DNA of 38,769 bases, from positions 1 through 38,769 of the IMG/VR virus record IMGVR_UViG_3300031525_000018; one strand, written 5' to 3'. A program made the position numbers and the translations under genes. This document shows, in pieces, positions 16,136 to 23,047 of the stretch. Source of the stretch: a virus. The notes under the pieces were generated by a model. The model saw nothing but the letters and a program-made list of their open reading frames with translations, ran no database searches and was not told where the DNA came from. The stretch's first letter is position 1; every line of letters starts with the position of its first letter.

Positions 16136-18280
16136 TTAATAATCCATCATGTCATATGGACCGCGAAGCACGTTAAACGGCTGGTCCATTGAGCCAAATC
16201 CAGAGCCAAACATCTTCTCGAAGTGATCTTCGCCTAGTGTTTCTTTGAGTTTGGCATTTGAGCTTGACGGCATGGCAAAATCTGGCTGGTGCGAGAGTCC
16301 GAGGTCGACTGCTGTAGGTATGCGTTGACTTCGTGCGCTATCCACCATTGCCAAATACTTAGGTGCTTGTTTAATGCCAATACAGCAGAGGCCAGCGGCA
16401 ACGACAAAATCATCATGTTGATGCGCTTTTGCCGTCCTGTATTCCATGCCTTCCTTGCGAAACGTTGAAAGCTCACGAACTAAAGGACGAGAAGCGAATT
16501 GAATATATTTTTCCTGAATAAACCATTTTAACGTGGAGAAAATCATTGGGCGGTTTTGCGGAGATGTCCACCAGCCGGGCTTATTCTTTTTCACGCCCAA
16601 TTCATCCCATTTTTCTTCATGGGCGAAATTTGTAAAGCCCCACTCACCTGACATGCGTTTAATCACGACAGAGCCCAATCCGTTAAGCTCAGGCATAATC
16701 ATCATATGGTTATACCATTCGCATAAATGAACTAGGATGTCGGCGAAAAGCTCCGGTTGAATATGCCCGCCATATTCTGCAACTTGTCGTCCCGTGACGA
16801 GATCAACGACGCAGCATGTGGACAGATCGCGACCAAGTTCCCCTCCAGCAACGTCAGCTCCACCGAAATAGATGTGCCCCTTTCTAGGAGGCTCCCACAC
16901 GCACAAGTCTCCGTTTCCAAGAACAAAGCGGGGCCTCTCGACTTTCCGATGAAAGACGGTTTCAAAAGGGGAATGCAAAGGTTTGAAGCGCAGGCTTCCT
17001 GTAACCGGGCCGTTTGTTTCGATCGGATTTCCTCTGGTGTCATTAAGTCGTGCCCACTCTTCCTTCGCGCGTAATTCTGCTTGTGTTACACTTGACGTAA
17101 GGAATTTCATATCCTCTGAGAAAACCGACTCTGAACGTTGCAAGAAACATGTCTGATCGTCAGATGCATACTCCATATCGAAGGAATCTTCGTCGTGTTT
17201 TAAATTGATGAGTTTGCAATGTCTCCAATACATTTGCGCGCGTGTTACATCTTGTCCATCTATTTTCCGACGCATGTGAGATAATTCTATTTGCAGATCT
17301 TTTTCGCTTGAGGTCATCCGCCAATCTTTAGGCGGGGTTAATGCGTATTCATCATCGTGAATATACCACGGGAGAAAAACGCAGACATATTCGGAGTCTT
17401 CTTCTTTCCCAGCTTCCCAGAAATCATAGAAATTATTCTGACCGTTGGGTGTAGACTCCATCATTATGCTGCAATTAAGCCGCGCTTTCGTGCCCAACGC
17501 TGGTAGCTGTGGCTCAATAGTCTGGAAAATATCATTGAGAACATCGGTTCCATAGAAAGCGGGTTCTCTAAACGCACAATGCTGGGTCGTGAAGCCCCGT
17601 GAATCCAAATTCGAGGCGACGTAGGTGTCTCCCTGACACATTCTATCACTAAAGAATAGCTCGGATTTGGGGATTCTGGCCTTAGAAGACTGATCTCGTA
17701 ACGGTGGACGGAGTAATCGTTCTTCTTCACCGCTCGCATTTTTGACGACTGGTAATGAATCATAAAACACCCTATAAAAGTCGATGATGCGGCCTGCGAG
17801 GGCTTTATCATGGGTTACGTCGAGCGTTCGTACATCTCTTCCGCGCCAGAGGTGCCAGAAGTGCCAACCTGCGCCAAAGCACGATATTCCCATTTGCCGG
17901 GCCTTGAGGACCACGAGAAAGATCATGCGCCCTTGCTGCACGCACCACATCATTTTATTCCAGCAGGCACGCTGTCCATTGTTGAAGATAAATGGTGTTC
18001 GCTGCCCGTCAAGGCGCGAGATGATCTTCATTAAGAGGGCGCAGAAGGTTGGGAAGTCGCGCTTGCAATGTGAGAGGAGACGGGCGAAATCGGGCTTATT
18101 CGTGTCGTAGAGGCGCTGCCACCACTCGTTTGAGAGCCCACGGTAGTTGGGGCTCTTATCGTCACGTCGGCCTGCTTGGATTACGCCGCCGTTGCGCGTG
18201 ACGATCTCGTACGCCTCAGGCAGGATCTGCCTATGCGTTCGGTCGTTGGGCTGGTAGGTGCTCGGGAGAAGTACGGCCAC
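16136..18280 (-). CDS. terL: Terminase large subunit
   Basis: 714 residues from GTG 18280; an in-frame stop lies just upstream. The packaging ATPase has an adenine-binding/Walker A-like KARQMGIS (126-133) and a Walker B/catalytic-carboxylate region IMMESTPNG with Glu 275. The C-terminal RNase H-like nuclease shows FGGADVAGG (Asp 476), PELNGLG (Glu 531) and HDDFVVAAG (Asp 623/624). It drives ATP-dependent DNA packaging through the portal and cuts concatemers. Somewhat longer than usual for the family because of an extended N-terminal part. Followed directly by a small gene and the portal block. Confidence 0.95.
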   Translation of the reverse strand: MAVLLPSTYQPNDRTHRQILPEAYEIVTRNGGVIQAGRRDDKSPNYRGLSNEWWQRLYDTNKPDFARLLSHCKRDFPTFCALLMKIISRLDGQRTPFIFNNGQRACWNKMMWCVQQGRMIFLVVLKARQMGISCFGAGWHFWHLWRGRDVRTLDVTHDKALAGRIIDFYRVFYDSLPVVKNASGEEERLLRPPLRDQSSKARIPKSELFFSDRMCQGDTYVASNLDSRGFTTQHCAFREPAFYGTDVLNDIFQTIEPQLPALGTKARLNCSIMMESTPNGQNNFYDFWEAGKEEDSEYVCVFLPWYIHDDEYALTPPKDWRMTSSEKDLQIELSHMRRKIDGQDVTRAQMYWRHCKLINLKHDEDSFDMEYASDDQTCFLQRSESVFSEDMKFLTSSVTQAELRAKEEWARLNDTRGNPIETNGPVTGSLRFKPLHSPFETVFHRKVERPRFVLGNGDLCVWEPPRKGHIYFGGADVAGGELGRDLSTCCVVDLVTGRQVAEYGGHIQPELFADILVHLCEWYNHMMIMPELNGLGSVVIKRMSGEWGFTNFAHEEKWDELGVKKNKPGWWTSPQNRPMIFSTLKWFIQEKYIQFASRPLVRELSTFRKEGMEYRTAKAHQHDDFVVAAGLCCIGIKQAPKYLAMVDSARSQRIPTAVDLGLSHQPDFAMPSSSNAKLKETLGEDHFEKMFGSGFGSMDQPFNVLRGPYDMMDY

Positions 18281-18398
18281 CCACGAGATATCGGCTCAAA
18301 GTCTGGGCAACATCATCGCGTAAGACGAAAAACTGTGGTCGTGTAATAACACAGGAGTATTGGAAAAGCCGAAGCTCAAGGCCCCTTACGACGAGCAA

Positions 18399-18424
18399 GG
18401 AGGCCCGTGCTTGCATGGGCCTCC
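18399..18424. other. GC-rich hairpin upstream of terL
   Basis: Perfect 8-bp inverted repeat GGAGGCCC/GGGCCTCC with a 10-nt loop, in the 194-bp gap between terL and the PGDYG-like gene. No T tract follows on either strand, so it is not an ordinary intrinsic terminator. It may be an mRNA processing or stability element, or a packaging-related site. The rest of the gap shows no convincing gene. Confidence 0.5.
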
Positions 18425-18440
18425 TGTGCTACTGATCTAA

Positions 18441-18452
18441 AAATATCGTGAC
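18441..18452 (+). repeat. 12-bp direct repeat, left flank of the PGDYG-like gene
   Basis: AAATATCGTGAC occurs here and again at 18771-18782, so the two copies bracket the PGDYG-like gene exactly within its intergenic regions. This could mark a past insertion or exchange of a gene cassette, or be a shared regulatory motif. Confidence 0.6.
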
Positions 18453-18474
18453 TGTACACTTTCGTCTAGGGAGT

Positions 18475-18753
18475 CTAGTTCAGAGCGGGCTCGTAGTTGG
18501 CTTCAAAGACTTCAGATTTACAGGGATAGTATTCGCCTTCGCTTGTGCGGATGAGATAATCGCCTTCTTGGCATGTCACTTTCCCGTGATTCGTCAGCAC
18601 AATGAGATCTGGACAACGCACCTCTATCTCTTTCGGCCAAAAATAGTGACGCGTAGCCCCTTCTGTAGAAACTTCGATCAACTCTTCAATGGCCTCGGTT
18701 TTTCCAAGCCACTGAATGGCATCGACGATGATTGGCTTCTTGCGATACTTCAT
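18475..18753 (-). CDS. PGDYG-like phage protein
   Basis: 92 residues. The pattern MKYRKKPIIVDAIQW ... CQEGDYLIRTSEGEYYPCKS ... FEANYEP is characteristic of a small protein family very common in phages (PGDYG-type). The function is unknown; it is often found as a mobile accessory gene. Preceded by a purine-rich leader with GGAGGAGGAG for strong translation. Flanked on both sides by the 12-bp repeat AAATATCGTGAC, which supports it being a cassette. Confidence 0.85.
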   Translation of the reverse strand: MKYRKKPIIVDAIQWLGKTEAIEELIEVSTEGATRHYFWPKEIEVRCPDLIVLTNHGKVTCQEGDYLIRTSEGEYYPCKSEVFEANYEPALN

Positions 18754-18770
18754 TTTGTCTCCTCCTCCTC

Positions 18771-18782
18771 AAATATCGTGAC
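18771..18782 (+). repeat. 12-bp direct repeat, right flank of the PGDYG-like gene
   Basis: Second copy of AAATATCGTGAC (first at 18441-18452), 330 bp away and immediately upstream (minus strand) of the ribosome site of the PGDYG-like gene. Confidence 0.6.
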
Positions 18783-18801
18783 GCGTAAACATATCATTTT
18801 C

Positions 18802-18866
18802 CCATGTCCGGGAAGAACTGATTCTCGGACATGGAGTGAGCCCAAATTCATTTTTCACGCTCACTC
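18802..18866. other. Two adjacent hairpins between accessory genes
   Basis: CCATGTCCG (18802-18810) pairs perfectly with CGGACATGG (18826-18834), with a nested AGAA/TTCT stem. The next base pair set, GAGTGAGC (18834-18841) with GCTCACTC (18859-18866), is also perfect. The two share one base, so they may form side by side or compete. No T tract follows, so neither is a classical terminator. They fill the 117-bp gap upstream of the PGDYG-like gene in an otherwise tightly overlapped operon. Confidence 0.6.
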
Positions 18867-18870
18867 GGAG

Positions 18871-19152
18871 TTACCACCATTTGCCTCGTTCATTCGCCTC
18901 TTGAATTTTATCTAACTGGTCGGAAGCTTGGTTCTTTTCAACCCAAGCTTGGGGGGTTATATTCTCCTTCTCCCAAGGAGGTTGCGTGAGCTTCTCCAAT
19001 TCGCCTGGAGTAATCCCCATGCGGAAAAGAAGAAAGTTGTTTTCTTTATGGAGATAATCAATTAAGTCGGCCACATCATTAAGCAGCGCGTCATCGCCTG
19101 TGAGCATGGCCCGCACGCGGAGCTGAGATATCGCTTCTTCAGGAGTTATCAT
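18871..19152 (-). CDS. Small protein of the MITPEEA group (third copy)
   Basis: 93 residues starting MITPEEAISQLRVRA, followed by helical sequence (DDALLNDVADLIDYLHKENNFLLFRMG) and a Trp-rich end (GKWW). The first ~35 residues parallel those of the next gene upstream (MITPEEAIAGLRERAP ... LWEVSDLIDRMNDE), so the two are diverged tandem duplicates. The start codon lies inside the 3' end of the upstream gene (14-bp overlap), where one DNA stretch encodes both SDDNS-stop and MITPEE. Function unknown. Confidence 0.75.
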   Translation of the reverse strand: MITPEEAISQLRVRAMLTGDDALLNDVADLIDYLHKENNFLLFRMGITPGELEKLTQPPWEKENITPQAWVEKNQASDQLDKIQEANERGKWW

Positions 19153-19519
19153 CTGAATCCTTAGCGGCGAGGTTCGCCTTATCCCACTTATACTTCATGT
19201 CGGGTAACTGCACATAATTTTCAAGACAAACCCTAGCCATATTTATATAATATAACTTAGATTCATAGCTCATGCGAATCCAATCGCTTTCAGCAACTGG
19301 ATTCGTGCCATTAACAAAATGCATATACATACGATATGCACAATATAGGATTTCAGCATCCGTAACTTTGAGGCGCTCTGCGCGAGCGACGAGAGCTTCA
19401 TCATTCATCCGATCAATTAAATCTGAGACTTCCCATAGGAAGCTGTCCCACGGCCCCCGACCCTCGTATGATGGGGCGCGTTCCCGTAGGCCCGCTATAG
19501 CTTCTTCAGGCGTTATCAT
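19139..19519 (-). CDS. Small protein of the MITPEEA group (second copy)
   Basis: 126 residues from ATG 19519; ATG 19528 is possible and would add three residues. Starts MITPEEAIAGLRERAP, has a helical DLIDRMNDEALVARAERLKV segment and DAEILYCAYRMYMHFVNGTN, and ends DSDDNS. Its start is embedded in the end of the upstream gene, and its end contains the start of the downstream paralogue. Probably helical and soluble. Function unknown. Confidence 0.75.
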   Translation of the reverse strand: MITPEEAIAGLRERAPSYEGRGPWDSFLWEVSDLIDRMNDEALVARAERLKVTDAEILYCAYRMYMHFVNGTNPVAESDWIRMSYESKLYYINMARVCLENYVQLPDMKYKWDKANLAAKDSDDNS

Positions 19520-19697
19520 CTGAAGCATTTTCTATAGCTTTTGCAATGATTGCATCTAGCTCGTCAACAGAGAAACCCTTACCTCCGAACATGACCGCAA
19601 CAGAATCTTTCTCAGACGCCAGTCTTAGACACTGGTATTTTTCATCCCATACACAGTAAATCATGTCTTCTTCAGGTTCTTCTTCGGGCGTTATCAC
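19506..19697 (-). CDS. Small protein of the ITPEE group (first copy)
   Basis: 63 residues from GTG 19697: (V)ITPEEEPEEDMIYCVWDEKYQ, then FSVDELDAIIAKAIENASDDNA. Only the start ITPEE and the C-terminal SDDN junction match the two downstream genes; the body differs. A longer frame to 19811 exists, but it runs through the overlapping 51-residue membrane-peptide gene, so GTG 19697 is preferred. Function unknown. Confidence 0.65.
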   Translation of the reverse strand: MITPEEEPEEDMIYCVWDEKYQCLRLASEKDSVAVMFGGKGFSVDELDAIIAKAIENASDDNA

Positions 19698-19711
19698 GCT
19701 ATGTTTATAGC

Positions 19712-19867
19712 TCAAGGGAGATGCCTGGATGCTACCAGTACGAGAACAATGATGAGAATAATAGGCCAAGACGGCCAATAAAACGGACTCGAACCATAGG
19801 ACGGAAACCAATACCCTCCGGCATTCGCTAAAATCAAAATTAGGATAAGAATCCAGAATAAGCTCAT
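19712..19867 (-). CDS. 51-residue two-helix membrane peptide, DUF3309-like
   Basis: ATG 19867 with GAGG 6 nt upstream; TGA at 19712. Two very hydrophobic segments (FWILILILILA and PIILIIVLVLVA) flank a Trp/Tyr/Pro/Ser-rich turn (GGYWFPSYGSSPFYWPSW). This layout resembles DUF3309, a family of tiny membrane proteins common in proteobacteria. It lies in the late accessory cluster, so it could be a holin-like or membrane-stress peptide, but nothing shows that directly. It lies in another frame from the longer open frame that covers it. Confidence 0.7.
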   Translation of the reverse strand: MSLFWILILILILANAGGYWFPSYGSSPFYWPSWPIILIIVLVLVASRHLP

Positions 19868-19874
19868 ATTTTCC

Positions 19875-20240
19875 TCAATTCACGCCAAGCCATGATTGTG
19901 CTTCATCTTCTCCGGGTCCAGGCTGCGTTCTAGGTTCTCGCGATTCATGCGCGAGTTTGCTCGCCATAAATACCTGTTCGAGGCTCATCTCCGGGTCGAT
20001 AGGATCTTCACGCAGTGCCATTTTTTCCACATGCATTTGATAGGCTTCGTCGAGGAGCGGATCAGACATATGTGGGAATGACGGTGCCATTTCCCCCGAC
20101 TCCTCAACGAGAAGAGGCGCAGTCTTTTTACGGACGCGCCTCGTACCTCTGTCCACACGACATGAACTATTATCTGCTTCGAGCATCGCCTGCATCAAGC
20201 CTTTGGCAAAAGCAGAAACGATACTCTCCACGTCAGTCAT
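19875..20240 (-). CDS. Late accessory protein, unknown
   Basis: 121 residues from ATG 20240, overlapping the upstream stop by 8 bp. Acidic/helical start MTDVESIVSAFAKGLMQAM, a basic patch (CRVDRGTRRVRKKTAPL) and a soluble end (LAHESREPRTQPGPGEDEAQ). No family recognised. Co-oriented with and tightly packed against its neighbours. Confidence 0.65.
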   Translation of the reverse strand: MTDVESIVSAFAKGLMQAMLEADNSSCRVDRGTRRVRKKTAPLLVEESGEMAPSFPHMSDPLLDEAYQMHVEKMALREDPIDPEMSLEQVFMASKLAHESREPRTQPGPGEDEAQSWLGVN

Positions 20241-20484
20241 TTGGCGAAGCACTAGAAAGATACAACATAAATCGAAACGCGGCTAAAGTTGCTCCAGCTA
20301 TGGTTATTGGGCCATAGCTCTTGAAACTGTAGTCCTGCCTACGATCAGAAGTATTCTGCACGCGAATAAGTATAACTTGGTCACCATCATCGAGTTCATC
20401 AATCGCTTGATGGACCTCCGCGCGTTCTGTGATCTTCTCTAGTTGCTTCTGCCAATCGGCCATATTAGTAGTGAAATTCTCCAT
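20233..20484 (-). CDS. Small single-pass membrane protein
   Basis: 83 residues from ATG 20484. ATG 20496 and ATG 20463 are alternatives; the last sits just past the upstream stop. A helical charged N-terminal part (WQKQLEKITERAEVHQAIDELDDGDQVILIRV) is followed by a C-terminal membrane segment (GPITIAGATLAAFRFMLYL). Reads like a C-tail-anchored protein. Function unknown; a lysis or membrane role would fit but is unsupported. Confidence 0.65.
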   Translation of the reverse strand: MENFTTNMADWQKQLEKITERAEVHQAIDELDDGDQVILIRVQNTSDRRQDYSFKSYGPITIAGATLAAFRFMLYLSSASPND

Positions 20485-20977
20485 TGGGTTCTTCATGACC
20501 CGAGGGTTCAACCGCGTTCGAGCCCGCAGTATTCCCCTCGTCTTCATACGCAGATTCAGCAGAAGGGGTCACTATTGATTCTTCGGCAGGTTCTTCCTCA
20601 ACAATAGGTGCTGCCTTAACTTTCGCACGAGCCCCTGCAGCAAGTTTCTCCGCGTCGGTTTTTAGCTCATCAGGATATTCAATGTCAGAATTATCAGCAG
20701 GGTCACGACTACCCAGAACATTTTTCTTATACTCCTCTCGCCCGCGATGTTGGCTGCCTTCATAAATACATTTGGGATTATGCGAGCAGTAAAACGCCGT
20801 CGTATTTTCTAGTTCGTGAGGAGCTTTGAAAAACACCGATTTGCAACTATTGCATACGACGCGAATGCGTTGTGCTAATTGCGTGAGGAGCTTGCCATGA
20901 TTCTCATTTGAGGTATCCACGGCGGTTTGATTCTGCGATTGTGCAGGCGTGGTTTGGGGGTTAACTTCATTACTCAT
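20465..20977 (-). CDS. Zinc-ribbon protein with acidic tail
   Basis: 170 residues from ATG 20977, overlapping the upstream stop by 8 bp; the frame is open to 21022 inside the acidic end of the upstream gene. Residues ~35-75 hold a zinc-ribbon-like set: VVCNSCKSVFF ... FYCSHNPKCIYEG. The second half is acidic and disordered (EEEPAEESIVTPSAES). Located directly after the putative small terminase. May be a packaging accessory or a regulator. Confidence 0.7.
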   Translation of the reverse strand: MSNEVNPQTTPAQSQNQTAVDTSNENHGKLLTQLAQRIRVVCNSCKSVFFKAPHELENTTAFYCSHNPKCIYEGSQHRGREEYKKNVLGSRDPADNSDIEYPDELKTDAEKLAAGARAKVKAAPIVEEEPAEESIVTPSAESAYEDEGNTAGSNAVEPSGHEEPNGEFHY

Positions 20978-21743
20978 CTTCGTCTTCATCCTCATCGTCA
21001 GTGTCTTCATCTTCGCCATCAATAAGATCTAGATCGCCATCATCGCCGAAATCCACTTCTTCTTCGTCTTCTACTTCTGGATCCGTGTTAATGGTTTGAC
21101 CGACAATTCTTGCTTCCATTGGTGCGAAGCCCTCACTTTCAATTTCAGAGACGAGCGCGTGCATATTAAAATTCGCCACAGCAACCCTGCTTGTTTGCTT
21201 AGGAATAATCATCTGCTCGAAAGCTTGCAAGGCGTTATAGTTTGGCGGGATTTTCAGCGACATAATTTCTCCGCCCACCACAACTTCTTTCGTCAATTCT
21301 CCTTTAATGTGCGCAACATGCATATCCACGGCGTCTTCTATAGTAAAGCCACGAAGCGCGAAGATCGCCTGCACGCCTTGGCAGACGTCAGGCTGCGCGA
21401 GTTTCGACATGGCTTTTTCCATGACGCTCTGCGTGTTGGCGGTAGCTAAATTTCCGTAGCTCATTCGTGTTGCGTGCTCCAAGCTATCATCTAATGGAGC
21501 ACCTTTTCCCAAAAAAGAAAGTAGGAGCTGCAGCCACTGACGATCACGTCTACGGGAGATTAAGTTTAGAGCTTGCTCCAGTGAAGTCACCTGCCCCAGA
21601 ACCGCCGCCTTCATTTGCGCTCGTAGCTCCGCCGCTCGGTTCAGGCACGCTCGGCGCTCTCTCCAAAGACTGTCGTATTTCTTCCGCATGGGGCCTTCCG
21701 GGATCTGGAACCTCTTCGCCCCCATCTTGGTCCGCTTTGGCAC
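20970..21743 (-). CDS. Putative terminase small subunit
   Basis: 257 residues from GTG 21743, supported by GGAGG 6 nt upstream. Layout: basic helical N-terminus (KRFQIPEGPMRKKYDSLWRERRACLNRAAELRAQ), a helical DNA-binding-like middle (LLSFLGKGAPLDDSLEHATRMSYGNLATANTQS; FTIEDAVDMHVAHIKGEL), a segment recalling small-terminase oligomerisation regions (YNALQAFEQMIIPKQTSR), and an extremely acidic tail (~35 residues, mostly D/E). It lies upstream of terL in the late operon, but several genes separate them. Assigned by pattern only. The N-terminus overlaps the previous gene by 194 bp in another frame. Confidence 0.5.
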   Translation of the reverse strand: MPKRTKMGAKRFQIPEGPMRKKYDSLWRERRACLNRAAELRAQMKAAVLGQVTSLEQALNLISRRRDRQWLQLLLSFLGKGAPLDDSLEHATRMSYGNLATANTQSVMEKAMSKLAQPDVCQGVQAIFALRGFTIEDAVDMHVAHIKGELTKEVVVGGEIMSLKIPPNYNALQAFEQMIIPKQTSRVAVANFNMHALVSEIESEGFAPMEARIVGQTINTDPEVEDEEEVDFGDDGDLDLIDGEDEDTDDEDEDEDE

Positions 21744-22062
21744 CTAACGCCTCCAACAGAATGTCATTTGCAAGATCACGTAGCTCGGTCTTGATAACGC
21801 ATTGATATGATTGGTTACTCGCTTCAAGGCCTAGGGTGTGGAGCGCCAGCTCCACACGGCGCGCGTTATCCGCCGCCAGAGCACTCTTCGTATTCAGGAG
21901 CGCGTCTAGCGTGGTGAGTCGTTCCTCGTGGCTTGCGATGATCTCAGCAAAGCCTTGGTTGAGCGTGTCGTAGAGCTTGGAGGCTACAGCTCCAGCCATT
22001 TCCTCCTGCGTGTAGTTTTTGGTCTTATCCCAATTGGGGATGAAATCTTGAAAGTCTGGCAT
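21550..22062 (-). CDS. Late protein with helical body and Gly/Pro-rich tail
   Basis: 170 residues. N-terminal 115 residues are helical (MAGAVASKLYDTLNQGFAEI; HEERLTTLDALLNTKSALAA; ARRVELALHTLGLEA). The last ~55 are disordered and acidic/Gly-rich (GGEEVPDPGRPHAEEIRQ; GATSANEGGGSGAGDF). The tail lies in a different frame over the start of the putative small terminase. Function unknown. Confidence 0.7.
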   Translation of the reverse strand: MPDFQDFIPNWDKTKNYTQEEMAGAVASKLYDTLNQGFAEIIASHEERLTTLDALLNTKSALAADNARRVELALHTLGLEASNQSYQCVIKTELRDLANDILLEALGAKADQDGGEEVPDPGRPHAEEIRQSLERAPSVPEPSGGATSANEGGGSGAGDFTGASSKLNLP

Positions 22063-22155
22063 GGCATTTGCTTCGGCAGAACGGAGAGAGAACGGAATAG
22101 CTTAGGCTGCTCTGATTGGTTAGATTATACATCTCATCAACATCAAAACGCGGGA

Positions 22156-22383
22156 TTACTCTAGCCGTAGCTCCTCACGCTCTTGGGCTAAGATATCCCG
22201 TAGGGACAAAAGCGCGTGACTCGCCGCTAGATGCCGATCGTGACGCATATGCAGGCGCTTCATCCAATACTCAATATTGGCAAGCTTGCCTTCGAGTTCA
22301 AGCACCGTCCACAACCAGGCCACAAGCTCATATTCCCGCGCACTGAGAACACGCTTAGGCTCATCATCGGTACCATTTAGCAT
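22156..22383 (-). CDS. First gene of the late operon, small helical protein
   Basis: 75 residues, all predicted helix: REYELVAWLWTVLELEGKLANIEYWMKRLHMRHDRHL then SHALLSLRDILAQEREEL. No clear ribosome site precedes the ATG. It lies ~35 bp downstream of a leader terminator and ~165 nt from the candidate late promoter. This position would suit a regulator such as an antitermination factor, but the sequence does not identify one. Confidence 0.65.
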   Translation of the reverse strand: MLNGTDDEPKRVLSAREYELVAWLWTVLELEGKLANIEYWMKRLHMRHDRHLAASHALLSLRDILAQEREELRLE

Positions 22384-22418
22384 ACGGAGGGATTACGATA
22401 ACGCGCGTAGAAGTCCTT

Positions 22419-22448
22419 CTAAAAAAGTTTCAGGAGAAACTCTTTTAG
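22419..22448 (-). terminator. Leader terminator ahead of the late operon
   Basis: Read on the minus strand, a 13-bp inverted repeat with one mismatch (CTAAAAGAGTTTC/GAAACTTTTTTAG, TCCT loop) ends in a run of six T. It is nearly symmetrical, so the plus strand also has a shorter T run. Sited between the candidate late promoter and the first late gene, it would block late transcription unless modified or bypassed. Confidence 0.65.
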
Positions 22449-22830
22449 CGTAGCTTAGCTGCCTCCTGCAGCACGCGCAACTCCTAGCTCCTAGTGCTCA
22501 CGCGCTCCGCACGGCGAAAATACCACAAAAAAATATACACAAAAATTATTCCCTAAGTGTACCACTGAGGTGGAAAATTCTGCAAAAGTCAAGGGCCGGA
22601 AGCCTAATTCGCATGGGAAATACGCCTAGCCAACCTGGCTGGCAAGATACCGTGCGTGTGTAAGCTCGGTCCAGTATCATTGTGCTTGTTGAGCTTGGTT
22701 TGGTATTGGGTGTAGGCTCTTGTAGGGCATGTTAAGAGGTAGGGTATTGAACCCCACTCGCTTTGCTCGTTCTCCCCTAGAGTCCTAATAGTAGTAGTCG
22801 AATGACTGCTTGATTGTATAGCCTGGGGTC
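22449..22830. other. Intergenic control region between divergent operons
   Basis: No gene is supported across this stretch. It holds the candidate leftward promoter (22556-22585), a CCAC/GTGG dyad over that promoter (22562-22573), an AGCCA/TGGCT hairpin (22628-22640), and two imperfect direct repeats AGCTYGGTYYRGTAT at 22663-22677 and 22692-22706. An AT-rich block (22530-22550) follows the leftward promoter. On the minus strand a tRNA-like T arm occurs near 22740, without the rest of a tRNA. Confidence 0.6.
22556..22585 (-). promoter_or_regulatory. Candidate late promoter, leftward
   Basis: Minus strand TTGCAG, 18-bp spacer, TACACT, with TGG directly before the -10 (an extended -10). The match is weak, as expected for an activator-dependent or regulated late promoter. 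A CCAC-TGAG-GTGG dyad overlaps its upstream side, echoing the ACC-N4-GGT dyads on the early promoters. Transcription would begin near 22549 and reach the leader terminator at 22448. Confidence 0.35.
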
Positions 22831-22859
22831 TTGCTTTCTTAAATACCGCGTGGTATAAT
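22831..22859 (+). promoter_or_regulatory. Early rightward promoter with operator dyad
   Basis: TTGCTT (22831-22836), exactly 17 bp, then TATAAT (22854-22859) with TGG before it (extended -10). The dyad TACC-GCGT-GGTA (22844-22855) reaches into the -10 box, so a bound repressor would block polymerase. The same geometry occurs at 25161-25172. Drives the cluster of small genes from 22898 rightward. Confidence 0.85.
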
Positions 22860-22897
22860 ATATATATAGACCGAGCGAAACGAAAGCGAGATGCAGC

Positions 22898-23017
22898 ATG
22901 ATGATGGATGATTTAGAACAGCGAATCGCACGGCTAGAGAGCTATGTATTACACGCTCAGATCTTCGCAACCGCCCTTGTAGTGTTCGGGATTCCCTACT
23001 GGTTAAGTCCCCGTTAA
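22898..23017 (+). CDS. 39-residue membrane-anchored peptide
   Basis: First gene after the early promoter. ATG ATG ATG at 22898, TAA at 23015. A short heptad-like helix (DDLEQRIARLESYVLHAQ) runs into a membrane segment (IFATALVVFGIPYWL). Ribosome site weak (GCGAG). The charged helix plus a C-terminal anchor resembles small phage membrane proteins that modify host processes early. Too short for family assignment. Confidence 0.55.
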   Translation: MMMDDLEQRIARLESYVLHAQIFATALVVFGIPYWLSPR

Positions 23018-23047
23018 TACACGCAGTTTCCCTCCGATAAGTATATC

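Noticed and set aside
18231-18416. 61-codon minus-strand frame upstream of terL
   Set aside because: Starts in a hairpin loop, has no ribosome site, and overlaps terL by 50 bp; no protein-like pattern.
22720-22775. tRNA-like T arm on the minus strand (TGGGG-TTCAATA-CCCTA) in the divergent control region
   Set aside because: No matching 5' acceptor strand, anticodon arm or D arm in the right places, and no integrase that would use a tRNA fragment as attachment site. Probably chance.
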